Numbered from the stretch's first letter, positions 51,706 to 63,113 are shown. The stretch is DNA of 64,000 bases from Semisulcospira habei (GCA_036245525.1 BTPG01000001.1:178493111-178557110); one strand, 5' to 3'. The notes: generated by a model not told the origin, from the letters alone. A program made the numbers and translations.

Positions 51706-53960
51706 GGCCTTTAACCGTTAACCATATTGGAGAACTGGCCATTTTCTGCCGTCTTGGCACCAGGCTGTGGTTGTACCGATCCCCAAGCCGGGTAAGGATC
51801 CTTCCGACCTGGGCAACTACCGGCCTATCACTTTGACATCATGTTTATGTAAAACTATGGAGCGCCTGGTCAACGCCCAACTGGTGTGGCATCTTCTCAC
51901 AGGGTCTCCTCACAGACCTCCAGTGCAGTTTCCGGCGCTTCCGTAGTACAACTGACCATTTAGTTCGCTTCGAATCATTTATTCAAGATGCTTTTGTCAA
52001 CAAGCAGCATGTCTATGCAATTTTCTTCGATCTTGAGAAGGCATATGACACTACCTGGAAGTATGGCATAATGTCTGACTTGTTGGACATGACTTTTAAA
52101 GGGCACCTGCCCGTTTTTATTCACAATTTTTTGTCTAACTGGTCGTTCCATGTCCATGTGGGCTCCACCCTCTCCGACTCCTTTGAACATGAGATGGGTG
52201 TCCCGCAGGGCAGCATTTTATCTCCTGTTTATTTAGTATTAAAATTAATAACATTGTAAAGGCTGTCAAGGATGATTCTGAATGCTCTTTGTTTGTTGAC
52301 GACTTTGCTTTGTGCGCACGTGATCGAGGACTTGCGTCCCTCGAGAGGCACTTGCAGCTGTGCGTTGATCGCATCCAGCGGTGGGTGTCTCTCAATGGAT
52401 TCAAGTTCTCGCCCTCCAAGACAGTCTGTGTGCATTTTACTAACCAGACGAAATTTTTTCCAGAACCTAGCCTGAGCATTGCCGGAGTGCCAATTAAGGT
52501 GGCCGAGGAGGCAAAGTTTCTGGGGGTCATTTTTGACAAAAGACTTACCTTCCGCAACCATATTAACTTATCAGAAGGCTCTCGACGTTCTTCATGTCGT
52601 TGGTCGGTCTGACTGGGTGCGGACTGTACTGTCTTACTTCAACTGTACTGGGCCCTTGTTCGGTCCAAACTGGATTACGGCTCTGTGGTGTATGGCTCAG
52701 CTTCCAAGTCTGTGCTACAGCGTCTGCACACAATTCACCATCAGGGTTTGTGGATATGTCTTGGGACCTTCAGGACGTCTCCAGTTCCTAGTCTGTATGC
52801 CGAGGCAGGGGAACCTTCTCTCAAGCTCCGCCGCATCCGCCTCATGTTCAGCTACGTTCTGAAACTGAAGGCCCATCCAGACAATCCTGCCTATGATTGT
52901 GTTTTTAAACCATCGTTTTACAGAGATTTACGGTACCCATCCGGGAGCTGTCCGTCCACTTTCTTTCCGTGTTCGACCTCATCTGCAGGCAGCCGGATTG
53001 GACCTGGACAGAGTTTCGGAATCCCTGCAACACATCACTCCACCCTGGCTCTTACCAGTTCCTGACATCTTGCTGGACTTGACTGCCCACAAGAAAGACT
53101 CTACTCCACCAGCCATATACCAACAGAGCCTCAAAGAACTGCTTTCAATTTTTCCTGCCTATTGTCGTATCTATACGGATGGGTCAAAGTCTGAGGATGG
53201 GAGAGTGGCTGCGGCCGCAGTGTCCTCTCGCCATCCTAGATGCCCATTTAAGCACCGCCTCCCAGACACTCATCTGTATTTAGTGCAGAACTGCAGGCGG
53301 TTCTGCTGGCACTTAGGCATGCTTATGGATCTAGAGAAAGGAACTTCCTGATTCTGTCTGACTCTCTTTCTGCCCTGCAGGCCCTTCAGGGCACGGGAAA
53401 TGACCACCCAATGCTGGTGCAGATCAGAAAGCTCTACGCAGACTTGATGAAGGAATATTATGACATCATTTTTATTTGGGTCCCAGGGCATGTGGGCATC
53501 GAAGGCAGCAGGATCGCAGATTCTGCTGCCAACGATGCCCGCAATAACCCTGTCCCTGACACACAGACTGTTTATAGTGATAGACATGTTGTTTGTGCGT
53601 ACATAGCCCGTGAGTGGCAGTCCGAGTGGGACAAAGAGGAAGTTAACAAGCTGCATGAAGCCCTTCCTAAGTTGTCCGACGGTCTACCTTATTGCTACGG
53701 CAGCCGCCGTGAGGAGACTGTCCTTGCTCGGCTCCACATATGTTACGCACTCTTATTTACTAAAACAGAAGGAGCGTCCATGGTGTTATGCCTGCGACGA
53801 GCAGTACTCTGTTCGACACTTTTTGCTGTCTTGTGCTGATCTAATCGACACAAGGTATAAACATTTCACAGCAGACTCCTTGAAGGTTTTGTTCCGGGAT
53901 GTGCCCCCGGACAAGATCTTCAGTTTTCTGAGAGAGTACCATATTTTTAGTAAGATTTGA
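51706..53960 (+). pseudogene. LINE copy G ORF2, RT to C-terminus
   Basis: It continues copy G after LINE C. RT motifs FFDLEKAYD, GVPQGSILSP and the catalytic FVDDF are present but split among frames: breaks near 51712 (small insertion), 51895, 52230, 52570, 52610, 53270 and 53735. RNase H YTDGSKSEDGRVAAAAV, WVPGHVGIEGSRIAD and the CCHC WCYACDEQYSVRHFLLSC are recognisable. It ends in TGA at 53960. The 3' UTR (53961-54165) and tail follow. Confidence 0.9.
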
Positions 53961-54896
53961 GCGTTTATAGACTATGATGTTTCTATTATTTTGACCTTTT
54001 TGAGAGTCTGTCGACGTTTTTTTTAAAGACCTGTGCAACATTTTAGTCTGACATATTTTTAAGGTATATTTACATCATGTCTTAAGACCTTTCTTTTAGT
54101 CTGGCTGGCCAGATTTTTACCCTTTCCACCGTGAGATTGCCTTAGTTTCCTGTTCGGCGTTAAACCCAAATAACTAACTAACTCCTTGTACTTCTCAAGG
54201 CCTTTAATCATATCTGGATAATCGGTCATTTTCCGTCATCTTGGCGCCAGGCTGTAGTTGTGCCAATCCCCAAGCCGGGTAAGGATCCTTCTGACCCGGG
54301 CAACTACCGGCTAATAGCTTTGACATCGTGTTTATGTAAAACTATGGAATGCTTGGTCATCTTGAGTCACAGGGTCTCGTCACAGACCTCCAGTGCGGTT
54401 TCCGGCGTTTCCGTAGTACAACTGACCATATTGTCCGCTTCGAGTTTTTATCCGAGATGCTTTTGTCAACAAGCAGCATATCTATGCAATTTTTTTTATC
54501 TTGAGAAGGCATATGACACTACCTGGAAGTATGGTATAATGTCTGATTTGTCGGACATGGGTTTTAAAGGGCACCTATCCCTTTTTATTCACAATTTTTT
54601 GTCTAACCGGTCGTTCCATGTCCGTGTGGGTTCCACCCTCTCCGACTCCTTTGAACAGGAGATGGGTGCCCCGCAGGGCAGCATTCTATCTCCTGTTTTA
54701 TTTAGCATTAAAAATAATAACATTGTAAAGGCCATCAAGGATGATTCTGAATGCTATTTGTTTGTGGACGACTTTGCTTTGTGTTATGAGGTCGAGGGCT
54801 TGCGTCCCTTGAGAGGCACTTGCAGCTGTGTGTTGATCGCAAACAGGGGTGGGTGTCTCTCAACTGATTCAGGTTCTCGCCCTCCAAGACAGTCTG

Positions 54897-55290
54897 CACC
54901 CCACCCGGGTCTGCCCTGGGGGACTTGGGTGGGGTTAGGTATTTTTTAGTTCCCAGGGTCACCCTGGTCAGCCCCACAGGGTGGGGTTTTCTCTCTATTC
55001 TGGGGCATGTGTTTCTGTCTACCCGAGGTCCATTCACCTGTATTTGCCTTTTTTAAACTCTCCCTACTGTCTGCACTGCCTGTAGCTCTTGATATTGGAT
55101 GTGTGTTGCTAAATGGTCTTAGCTTTATTTAGGCCCCATGTGTTAGGTTTATTTAATGTGTTTGACCGGCTGGCGACATACATTCAATGTTCTGTTTAGT
55201 TGGGTTTTTTTTTTCACAAGCAGTGCAGGCACGTCCTGAGAAAGCCTTGTTGCTGTCGGGACGTTAAGCAATGTACAATCAATCAATCAA
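54897..55290 (+). mobile_element. SINE-like element, copy 2
   Basis: 394 bp with a perfect 14-bp target duplication TCCAAGACAGTCTG (54883-54896 and 55291-55304). It starts CACCCCACCCGGGTCTGCCC and ends (AATC)n. No tRNA-like A/B boxes are evident. The 5' end forms a G/C-rich stem (ACCCCACCC/GGGTGGGGT). Confidence 0.94.
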
Positions 55291-55960
55291 TCCAAGACAG
55301 TCTGTGTGCATTTTACTAACCAGACAAAAAAATTTCCAGAACCTAGCCTGAGCATTGCTGGAGTGCCAATTAAGGTGGCCGAGGAGGCAAAGTTTCTGGG
55401 GGTCATCTTTGACAAAAGACTGACCTTCTGCAACCATATTAATTACCTTAGAACCTCTTGTCAGAAGGTCCTCGACGTTCTTTGTGTCGTTGGTCGTACT
55501 GACTGGGGTGCAGACCGCATTGTCTTACTTCGATTGTACCGGGCCCTTGTTCGGTCCAAACTGGATTACGGCTCTGTGGTATATGGCTTGGCTTCCAAGT
55601 CTGTTCTACAGCGTCTGAACACAATTCACCATCAAGGTCTGTGAATATGTCTGGGGGCCTTCAGAACATCTCCAGTTCCTAGTCTGTATGCCGAGGCAGG
55701 GGAGCCTTCTCTCAGGCTCCGCCGCATCCGCCTCATGCTCAGCTATGTTCTGAAGCTGAAGGCCCATCCAGACAATCCTGCCTATGATTGTGTTTTTAAC
55801 CCGGCGTTTGCAGAGATTTACGATGCCCATCCGGGAGCTGTCCGTCCACTTTCCTTCTGTGTCCGACCTCATCTGCAGGCGGCCGGAGTGGACCTGGACA
55901 AAGTTTCGGAATCTCTGCAACACATCACTCCACCCTGGCTATTACCAGTTCCTGACATCT

Positions 55961-55980
55961 CACCTATCTGGTTTGTGAGT
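55961..55980 (+). repeat. 20-bp insertion matching the hairpin edge at 30499-30518
   Basis: CACCTATCTGGTTTGTGAGT interrupts a conserved ORF2 segment (GACATCT|TGCTGG in the other copies). It is the exact reverse complement of 30499-30518, the outer edge of the hairpin there. Confidence 0.85.
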
Positions 55981-57064
55981 TGCTGGACTTGACCGCCCAC
56001 AAGAAGGATTGTACTCCACCAGCCATATACCAACAGAGCCTCAATGAACTCCTTTCAATTTTTCCTGGTTATTGTAGTCTTTATACAGATGGGACCAAGT
56101 CTGCTGATGGGAGAGTGGCTGCGGCTGCAGTGTCTTCTCGCCAACCTAGACGCCCATTTAATCTCCGCCTCCCTGACCATTCCTCTGTATTTAGTGCAGA
56201 ACTGCAGGCAATTCTGCTGGCACTCGGGAAAGGTACTTCCTGATTCTGTCTGACTCTCTTTCTGCCCTACAGGCCCTTCAGGGCACAGGGAACAGACCAC
56301 CCCTGGTGCAGATCAGAGAGCTCTAAGCGAACTTGATGAAGGAATATTATGACATCATTTTTATTTGGGTCCCGGGCCATGTGGGTATCGAAGGCAGCAG
56401 GATCGCAGACTCTGCTGCCAACGATGCCCGCGGTGACACACAGATTGTTTATAGTGATTTTAAACCTGTGATTAGTGCGTACATATCCCGCGAGTGGCAG
56501 TCCGAGTGGGACAAAGAGGAAGCTAACAAGCTTCATGAAGCTCTTCCTACGGTGTCCGACAGTCTACCTTACCTCGGCGACAGCCGCCGTGAGGAGACTG
56601 TCCTTACTCGGCTCCACATCGGGCACACGTATGTTACGCACTCTTACTTACTTAAACAGGATGAGCGTCCATGGTGTTTTACCTGTGATGAGCAGTTTTC
56701 TGTTCGACACTTTTTGCTGTATTGTGCTGATCTAATTGACACCAGATATGAACACTTTACAACAAGCTGCTTGAAGGTTTTGTTCCGGGATGTTTCCCCG
56801 GACAAAATCTTCAATTTCTTGAGAGAATGCAATATTTTTAACAAGATCTGAGCATTCATAGAGTATGTGAATTTTTTTATTTGCTCTTTTTGAGAGTCTG
56901 TAGACGTTTCTTTTAAAGATGTGCAACATTTTAGCCTGGCATTTTTAAGCTATATTTACATCTTATCTTAAGACCTTACTTTTAATCTGGCTGTCCAGAT
57001 TTTTAGCCATCCCGCCGTGAGATGGCCTTAGTCGCCTGCTCGGCGTTAAACCCAAATAACTAAC

Positions 57065-57463
57065 CCACCCCTCCTACTACCATCTGGGCAGGTTACTACT
57101 CCTTGAGAGTGAAAAAGTACATCCCTCTCCCCCTCTGGTACTTTAAGTGCCAAAAGTGTGGCAATGGGCAGAAGACATACTGCCAGGCAGAGGCTTCATG
57201 CGCCCGTTGCAGTAAGCCCGGACACTCTGCTGAGTCGTGCACAGCCATCCCTCTGTGTGTGAATTGCCAGGGGGCGTATATGGCTTCGGACAAGAAATGC
57301 CCTCGTATATCCGAGTGCAGGATTCAGCAGGTGCATGTGGAGAAGGGGCTGTCCTTTCTGGACGCAAAAAAACTGGTTGAAGGCCCTGGTGCAGCTTCAG
57401 CTGCCCCAACCTCTAACACCTCTCGTATTCTTTCAGTGCAGCGGTGGCAGGAAAGCGCCCCAC
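57065..57463 (+). pseudogene. LINE unit I, ORF1 fragment with zinc knuckles
   Basis: It begins mid-ORF1 (CCACCCCTCCTACTACC) directly after the copy F tail, with no 5' UTR or N-terminus. Knuckles CQKCGNGQKTY (degraded), CARCSKPGHSAESC and CVNCQGAYMASDKKC are readable. Homology ends at CGCCCCACC near 57463. It is probably the continuation of the original LINE whose 5' part lies at the left of the nest. Confidence 0.82.
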
Positions 57464-57904
57464 CGGGGTGTGCTGAACAAACCAAAAGCTAGGCCACACC
57501 AAAAGCTCTCACAGGGAAGGCGAATTGTGCACTTGAACCTGGGTTATAGCTGACTCTGTGAGAGCAACTGGAAAAAGACCAGGAGCGGACTTTTACAATT
57601 TTTGGGTGCCATGACTTATGGCTGTCATGAGGAGCTGTGACCTTGACCCATGACCTCGACCCATGACCTTGGTCCTTGACCCGTGACCTTGATCTTGGTG
57701 ACCGTGACCTAGGTGACCGTGACCTAGACCTTGGTCTTGAACTTGATGACCTTGACTTTGATGATCTTGACCCATGGCCTTGGTGACTTGGTCTTGACCT
57801 TGGTGACCTTGACCTTGACCCTTGGCCCATGATTTTAATCTTAGCCTTTGTTTAAAGAAGTCAATGACAGCATTAATTATTTAGGTGCGGGTGGGGGATC
57901 TGCC
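57464..57904. other. Non-LINE sequence with a TGACCT-rich array
   Basis: No gene. It contains the TGACCT array (57638-57830). It replaces the end of ORF1 and the start of ORF2 of unit I, so it marks a rearranged or inserted segment. Confidence 0.7.
57638..57830 (+). repeat. Degenerate TGACCT(T/A)G array
   Basis: About 20 copies of TGACCT or close variants, spaced 6-18 bp apart, often as TGACCTTGACC or TGACCGTGACCTAG. The complement AGGTCA is the half-site bound by many nuclear receptors. Whether it is bound is unknown. Confidence 0.85.
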
Positions 57905-58269
57905 TTAACCCTTTCGCCGCCACAGGTGTTAAAATGTTGCAATTCCCAGCGCCGCAACTGTTTTGCCAGACCGCTGTGGCGCAACACCCCTTATCTATAA
58001 AAGGCTATAACTCTTGAACCACTGAACCAAATTACTTCATTTTTTTTTTAAATGGAGATCAGAAAACAAATTTGTACACTGACACCTCTTTTTCTTTCAT
58101 GTGACTCACTGAAAGTTTTATATCTGGCCTGATGCAAGAAGAATAGACAAAATCTGTGTTCTCAACACACACAACAGACAGTTTACACACATGGCAGTCA
58201 CTAACAAAGTAACAAACACATGTCAAGAAATATATTGAAAAAATGTTCAACTCACAACTGAAGCATGGT

Positions 58270-58997
58270 TGGTTGTTCAGAGCTCTACAGACACGCCAAC
58301 TCACAAGCATAGTCCATGAAGAATACACAACACTCTTCTACATTAAATCGGCTCATGAGAGTGCTCGTACTCGGATCGTTATCAGAGCTATCTTGTAAAT
58401 TTCCTAAAAGCTCTTTGTCAACTTTGTTGCCACATGGATGCTCCTCGTTTGATTGATTGATTGATTGTACATTGCTTAACGTCCCGACAGCAACAAGGCT
58501 TTCTCAGGACGTGCCTGCACTGCTTGTGAAAAAAAAATAAACAGAAAATTGAATGTATGTCGCCAGCCGGCCAAATACGTTAAATAAACCTACAACATGG
58601 GGCCTAAATAAAGCTAAGACCATTTAGCAACACACATCCAATATCAAGAGCTACAGGCAGTGCAGACAGTAGGGAGAGTTTTAAAAAGGCAAATACAGGT
58701 GAATGGACAAAGGGTAGACAGAAACGCATGCCCCAGAATAGAGAGAAAAACCCACCCTGTGGGGCTGACCAGGGTGACCCTGGGAACTAAAAAATACCTA
58801 ACCCCACCCAAGTCCCCCAGGGCAGACCCGGGTGGGGGGTGCTCCTCGTTTGAATCAACATCAGTTTGTGATCGTATGAGGTTCAAACGACGCAAAACTA
58901 AGTCCGTATATAGTCTCTTGTGCCGCTCACTTCGCCCTTTCGTAGTTTCAGCTATCACGAAAAAGCACCTCTCCCAAAACGTCAGAAAAACTCGCAA
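58270..58997 (-). pseudogene. Short coding remnant of the piggyBac-like element, split by a SINE
   Basis: On the minus strand an open frame from about 58997 (VFLTFWERCFFVIAETTKG... RSQTDVDSNEEH) is interrupted by the SINE at 58840. It resumes at 58438 with GNKVDKELLGNLQDSSDND, ending in a stop near 58275. The acidic, Ser/Asp-rich character resembles transposase N-termini, but no catalytic domain is present. Assignment to a piggyBac transposase start is a guess from position. Confidence 0.4.
58453..58839 (-). mobile_element. SINE-like element, copy 3
   Basis: 387 bp in reverse orientation with a perfect 14-bp target duplication TGCTCCTCGTTTGA (58439-58452 and 58840-58853), inside the piggyBac-like element. 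It has the same 5' start (CACCCCCCACCCGGG) and (AATC)n end as the other copies. Confidence 0.94.
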
Positions 58998-59399
58998 TTT
59001 CTTCGCTCAAAACTCTCAAAAGCACTCAAAGTTAGCGCTGGAATGTAAGAGGGGATTCTCCTGTCCCATGATGCACTATTATTGACCAAAACTACCTCAT
59101 ATATTAGAGTCACGATCAAGTGCAGTGAACTCAACTGTGTTACTCGCCAAAAGGCGAGATCGTCGGCGAGCCACGTACTCGCCAAACGGCGAGATCGGCG
59201 GCGAAAGGGTTAATAATTGCCGGTTGGCAGCTGATCAAAATCGTTGCTTTGAATGATTTCTGGGGTGGAACTAGTACGGCTAGGTAATAAAGGCATTGGT
59301 TGTATTGGCTGGCATGGGTTTGTATAATTACCGAGAGGATCAAATAAATTGATCGATTATGGGAGGGGTGGGTATCAACTGTCCAATCTTGTATCTCTG

Positions 59400-62300
59400 G
59401 AGAGTACCATGGTTCAATGAAGAGTGCCGCAAGGCCCAAAAAACACGCAAATCTGCTCAGCGAAGTGCTTTTCGTAATCCACTGCAAGCGAATATTTTAA
59501 CCTTTAAAAGACAGGGCAAAAGCCCATTACATTTTTAAACATGAACGCTGTGCTTCCTGGAGACGCTTCGTCTCCTCTTTATCTTCTAGTACTCCATCCC
59601 AAAAAGTCTGGAAGGCTGTTCGAAGAATTAGGGGCAGGGGTGGCTCGGCTTCTGTCGGCCATCTTAGAGATGGTGCCAGTTTGGTCACTGATAAAAAGGC
59701 TGTGGCCAAATTGCTTGCCTTCACCGTTACCCATAATTGTTCAACAGAGCATTATTCACCTTTCTTCCAGAGAGAGAAGGAGAAGCAAGAGTCTTGTACT
59801 TGTGATTTTAAATCGGATAACTCGGAAGACTATAATGCCCCTTTTACATTTTCAGAATTGCAGCAAGCCATGCAGAAATGTATTGATTGATTGATTGTAC
59901 ATTGCTTAACGTCCCGACAGCAACAAGGCTTTCTCAGGACGTGCCTGCACTGCTTGTGAAAAAAAACCTAAACAGAACATTGAATGTATGTCGCCAGCCG
60001 GTCAAATACATTAAATAAACCTAACACATAGGGCCTAAATAAAGCTAAGACCATTTAGCAACACACATCCAATATCAAGAGCTACAGGCAGTGCAGACAG
60101 TAGGGAGAGTTTTAAAAAGGCAAATACAGGTGAATGGACAAAGGGTAGACAGAAACACATGCCCCAGAATAGAGAGAAAAACCCACCCTGTGGGGCTGAC
60201 CAGGGTGACCCTGGGAACTAAAAAATACCTAACCCCACCCAAGTCCCCCAGGGCAGACCCGGGTGGGGTGCAGAAATGTAATGACTCTGCTGCTGGACTA
60301 GATACCATCCACTATCAGCTCCTAACACATCTGCCTGAGGATTCACTCCTTGTACTTCTCAAGGCATTTAACCATATCTGGATAACCGGTTTTTTTCCGC
60401 CATCTTGGCGTTAGGCTGTAGTTGTGCCGATCCCCAAGCCGGGTAAGGATCCTTCCAACCCGTGCAACTACCGGCCAATAGCTTTGACATCGTGTTTATG
60501 TAAAACTATGGAACGCTTGGTCAACGCCCGCCTGGTGTGGCATCTTGAGTCACAGGGTTTCATCACCAACCTCCAGTGCAGTTTCCGGCGTTTCCGTAGT
60601 ACAACTGACCATCTTGTCCGCTTTGAGTCTTTTTTTCCCCGAGATGCTTATGTCAACAAGCAGCATGTCTATGCAATTTTCTTTGAGCTTGAGAAGGCAT
60701 ATGACACAACCTGGAAGTACAGTATAATATCTGATTTGTCGGACATGGGTTTTAAAAGGCACTTGCCCGTTTTTATTCACAATTTTTTGTCTAACCATTT
60801 GTTCCATGTCCATGTGGGCTCCACCCTCTCCGACTACTTTGAGCAGGAGATGGGTGTTCTGCAGGGCAGCATTCTATCTCCTGTTTTATTTAGCATTAAA
60901 ATAAATAACATTGTAATGGCCGTCAAGGATGATTCTGAAATGCTCTTTGTTTGTGGACGACTTTGCTTTGTGCGCACGAGGTGGAGGACTTATGTCCCTT
61001 GAGAGGTGCTTGCAGCTGTGCGTTGATCGCATCCAGGGATGGGCGTCTCTCAACCGATTCAGGTTCTCGCCCTCCAAGACAGTCTGTGTGCATTTTACTA
61101 ACCAGACAAAAAAAAATTCCAGAACCTAGCCTGAGCATTGCTGGAGTGCCAGTTAAGGTGGCCGAGGAGGCAAAGTTTTGGGGGGATCATCTTTGACAAA
61201 AGATTGACCTTCTGCAACCATGTTAATTACCTTAGAACCTCTTGTCAGAAGGCCCTTTACGTTCTTTGTGTTGTTGGTCGTACTGACTGGGGTGCAGACT
61301 GCTTTGTCTTCCTTCGACTGTACCAGGCCCTTGTTCAGTCGAAACTGGATTACGGCTTTGTGGTATATGGCTCGGTTTCCAAGTCTGTTCTGCAGCATCT
61401 GAACACAATTCATCATCAAGGTCTGCGAATATGTCTGGGAGCCTTCAGGACATCTCCATTTGCTAGTCTGTATGCCGAGGCAGGGGAGCCTTCTCTCAGG
61501 CTCCGCCACATAGGCCTCATGCTCAGCTACGTTCTGAAGATGAAGGCCCATCCAGACAATCCTGTCTATGACTTTTTTTTAACCCATCGTTTGCAGAGAT
61601 TTACGATGCCCATCCGGGAGCTGTCCATCCACTTTCCTTTCGTGTCCGACCTCATCTGCAGACGGCCGGAGTGGACCTGGATAAAGTTTCGGAATCTCTG
61701 CAACACATCACTCCACCCTGGCTATTACCAGTTCCTGACATCTTGCTGGACTTGACCGCCCACAAGAAGGACTGTACTCCACCAGCCATATACCAACAGA
61801 GCCTCAATGAACTCCTTTCAAGTTTTCCTGGCTATTGTCGTATCTATACGGATGGGTCCAAGTCTGAGGATGGGAGAGTGGCTGCGGCTGCAGTGTCTTC
61901 TTGCCATCCTAGACGCCCATTTAAGCTCCTCCTCCTTGACAATTCCTCTGTATTTAGTGCAGAACTGCAGGCAATTTTGCTGGCACTCAGGCATGCTTAT
62001 CAGTCTCGAGAAAGGAATTTCCTGATTCTGTCCGACTCTCTTTCTGCCCTGCAGGCCCTTCAGGGCGCGGGGAACAGACCACCCACTGCTGGTGCAGATT
62101 AGAGAGCTCTATGCAGACTTGAAGGAATATTATGACATTTTTATTTGGGTCCCGGTCCATGTGGGCACCAAAGGCAACAGGATGGCAGATTCTGCTGCCA
62201 ACAGTGCCCGCAGTGACCCTGTCTCTGACACACAGACTGTCCATAGTGATTTTAAACCTGTGGTTACTGCATACATAGCTCGCGAGTGGCAGTTCGAGTG

Positions 62301-62862
62301 GAACAAAGAGGAAGGCAACAAGCTGCATGAAGCTCTTCCTACGGTGTCCCTGAGTGTTCTTGATCGCTGCTGCAGCCGCCGTGAGGAGACTGTCCTTACT
62401 CGGCTTTACACTGGGCACACGTATGTTACGCACTCCTACTTACTAAAACAGGATGAGCGTCCATGGTGTTTTGCCTGTGACGAGCAGTTTTCTGTTCGAC
62501 ACTTTTTGCTGTATTGTGCCGATCTCATTGACACCAGATATAAACACTTCACAGCAGACTCCTTGAAGGTTTTGTTCCAGGATGTTCCCCCTGACAATAT
62601 CTTCAATTTCTTGAGAGAATGCAATATTTTTAACAAGATCTGAGCTTTCATAGACTATGTGAATTTCACTATTTTGCCCTTTTGAGAGTCTATAGACGTT
62701 TCTTTTAAAGACTCGTGCGACATTTTAGCCTTTCATATTTTTAAGTTATATTTACATCTTGTCTTAGGACCTTGCTTCTAGTCTGGCTGACCAGATTTTT
62801 ACCCATCCCGCCGTGAGATGGCCTTAGTTGCCTGCTCGGCGTTAAACACCAATAACTACTAC
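59400..62862 (+). pseudogene. LINE unit I ORF2 (late endonuclease/linker to C-terminus) with 3' UTR
   Basis: Homology starts at GAGAGTACCATGGTTC, in the linker after the endonuclease. RT motifs PKPGKDPSNPCNYR, FFELEKAYD (Asp lost: DLEKAYD elsewhere), GVLQGSILSP (GVPQG elsewhere) and the catalytic FVDDF region are scattered over several frames. RNase H YTDGSKSEDGRVAAAAV, WVPVHVGTKGNRMAD (mutated) and the CCHC WCFACDEQFSVRHFLLYC end at TGA 62643. A SINE sits at 59883-60268. The 3' UTR and short tail end at 62862, next to the outer target duplication. It is the most diverged unit here. Confidence 0.85.
59883..60268 (-). mobile_element. SINE-like element, copy 4
   Basis: 386 bp in reverse orientation with a perfect 12-bp target duplication TGCAGAAATGTA (59871-59882 and 60269-60280), inserted in LINE unit I ORF2. 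It ends CACCCCACCCGGG (read on its own strand) like copies 1 and 2. Confidence 0.94.
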
Positions 62863-63113
62863 TAATTTCTGCATCATCTGAATTTTGCCTTTGTGGGAAC
62901 CACTGATATGACGCAATGATCGGAATCGTATGAGAACTTGCGATAGATAACAAGATTTACATCATACCTTTGGTCTGAATGCATCCGACATCTGAAACAT
63001 TATGGCTCATGTGTATGACCTATTTACATATGTGTGATCTTTGTGACAAAAAGTAAAGGGCTGGCTTTTGCACTAGCAAAATCCATGTTTTCTGAAAATG
63101 TAAGCATTTTTCA

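Larger units (their letters stand above)
40966..54182 (+). mobile_element. LINE copy G, interrupted by an ORF1-only element and by LINE C
   Basis: It starts GCCCACTGGG and ends in a (TAAC)n tail at 54182. Imperfect flanks (TTTGTTCTTCTC at 40954-40965 and CTTGTACTTCTC at 54185-54196) suggest an old target duplication. 5' UTR 40966-41584, ORF1 41585-42919, ORF2 from 42930 continuing at 44267-45698 and 51706-53960. It is more diverged from B and C than those are from each other. Confidence 0.88.
54183..56851 (+). pseudogene. LINE copy F ORF2, RT to C-terminus, interrupted by a SINE
   Basis: It continues copy F after LINE G. RT motifs PKPGKDPSDPGNYR and the catalytic FVDDF are present, with frame losses near 54355, 54450, 54495 and 54785. 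A SINE (54897-55290) lies in the palm. A stop (TGA near 55643), a 20-bp foreign insertion (55961-55980) and deletions near 56220 and 56440 follow. RNase H and the CCHC motif WCFTCDEQFSVRHFLLYC end at TGA 56851. The tail ends at 57064, directly against ORF1 sequence. Confidence 0.88.
57909..59209. mobile_element. piggyBac-like non-autonomous TIR element, 1.3 kb including a SINE
   Basis: TTAA (57905-57908 and 59210-59213) flanks perfect 13-bp inverted repeats CCCTTTCGCCGCC...GGCGGCGAAAGGG. Subterminal repeats ACTCGCCAAA(A/C)GGCGAGATCG occur twice near 59134 and 59178. The TTAA target and CCC start are typical of piggyBac. A SINE (58453-58839) is inserted. No full transposase is present. Confidence 0.85.
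32178..62862 (+). mobile_element. Outer LINE (copy F plus partial second unit I), 30.7 kb with nested insertions
   Basis: The block is bounded by a perfect 13-bp duplication TAATTTCTGCATC (32165-32177 and 62863-62875). Its left end is a LINE 5' UTR beginning GCCCAC and its right end a LINE 3' UTR and tail. Element sequence of this lineage: 5' UTR 32178-32281 (an internal part deleted) and 38096-38176, ORF1 and ORF2 38177-40950, ORF2 and tail 54183-57064. A second partial unit follows directly: ORF1 57065-57463 and ORF2 to tail 59400-62862. Insertions are D (32282-38095), G with C and an ORF1-only element (40966-54182), three SINEs and a piggyBac-like element. Confidence 0.75.

Noticed and set aside
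57638..57830. CRISPR-like array
   Set aside because: Units are too short and too irregularly spaced, there are no spacers of constant length, and the context is eukaryotic.
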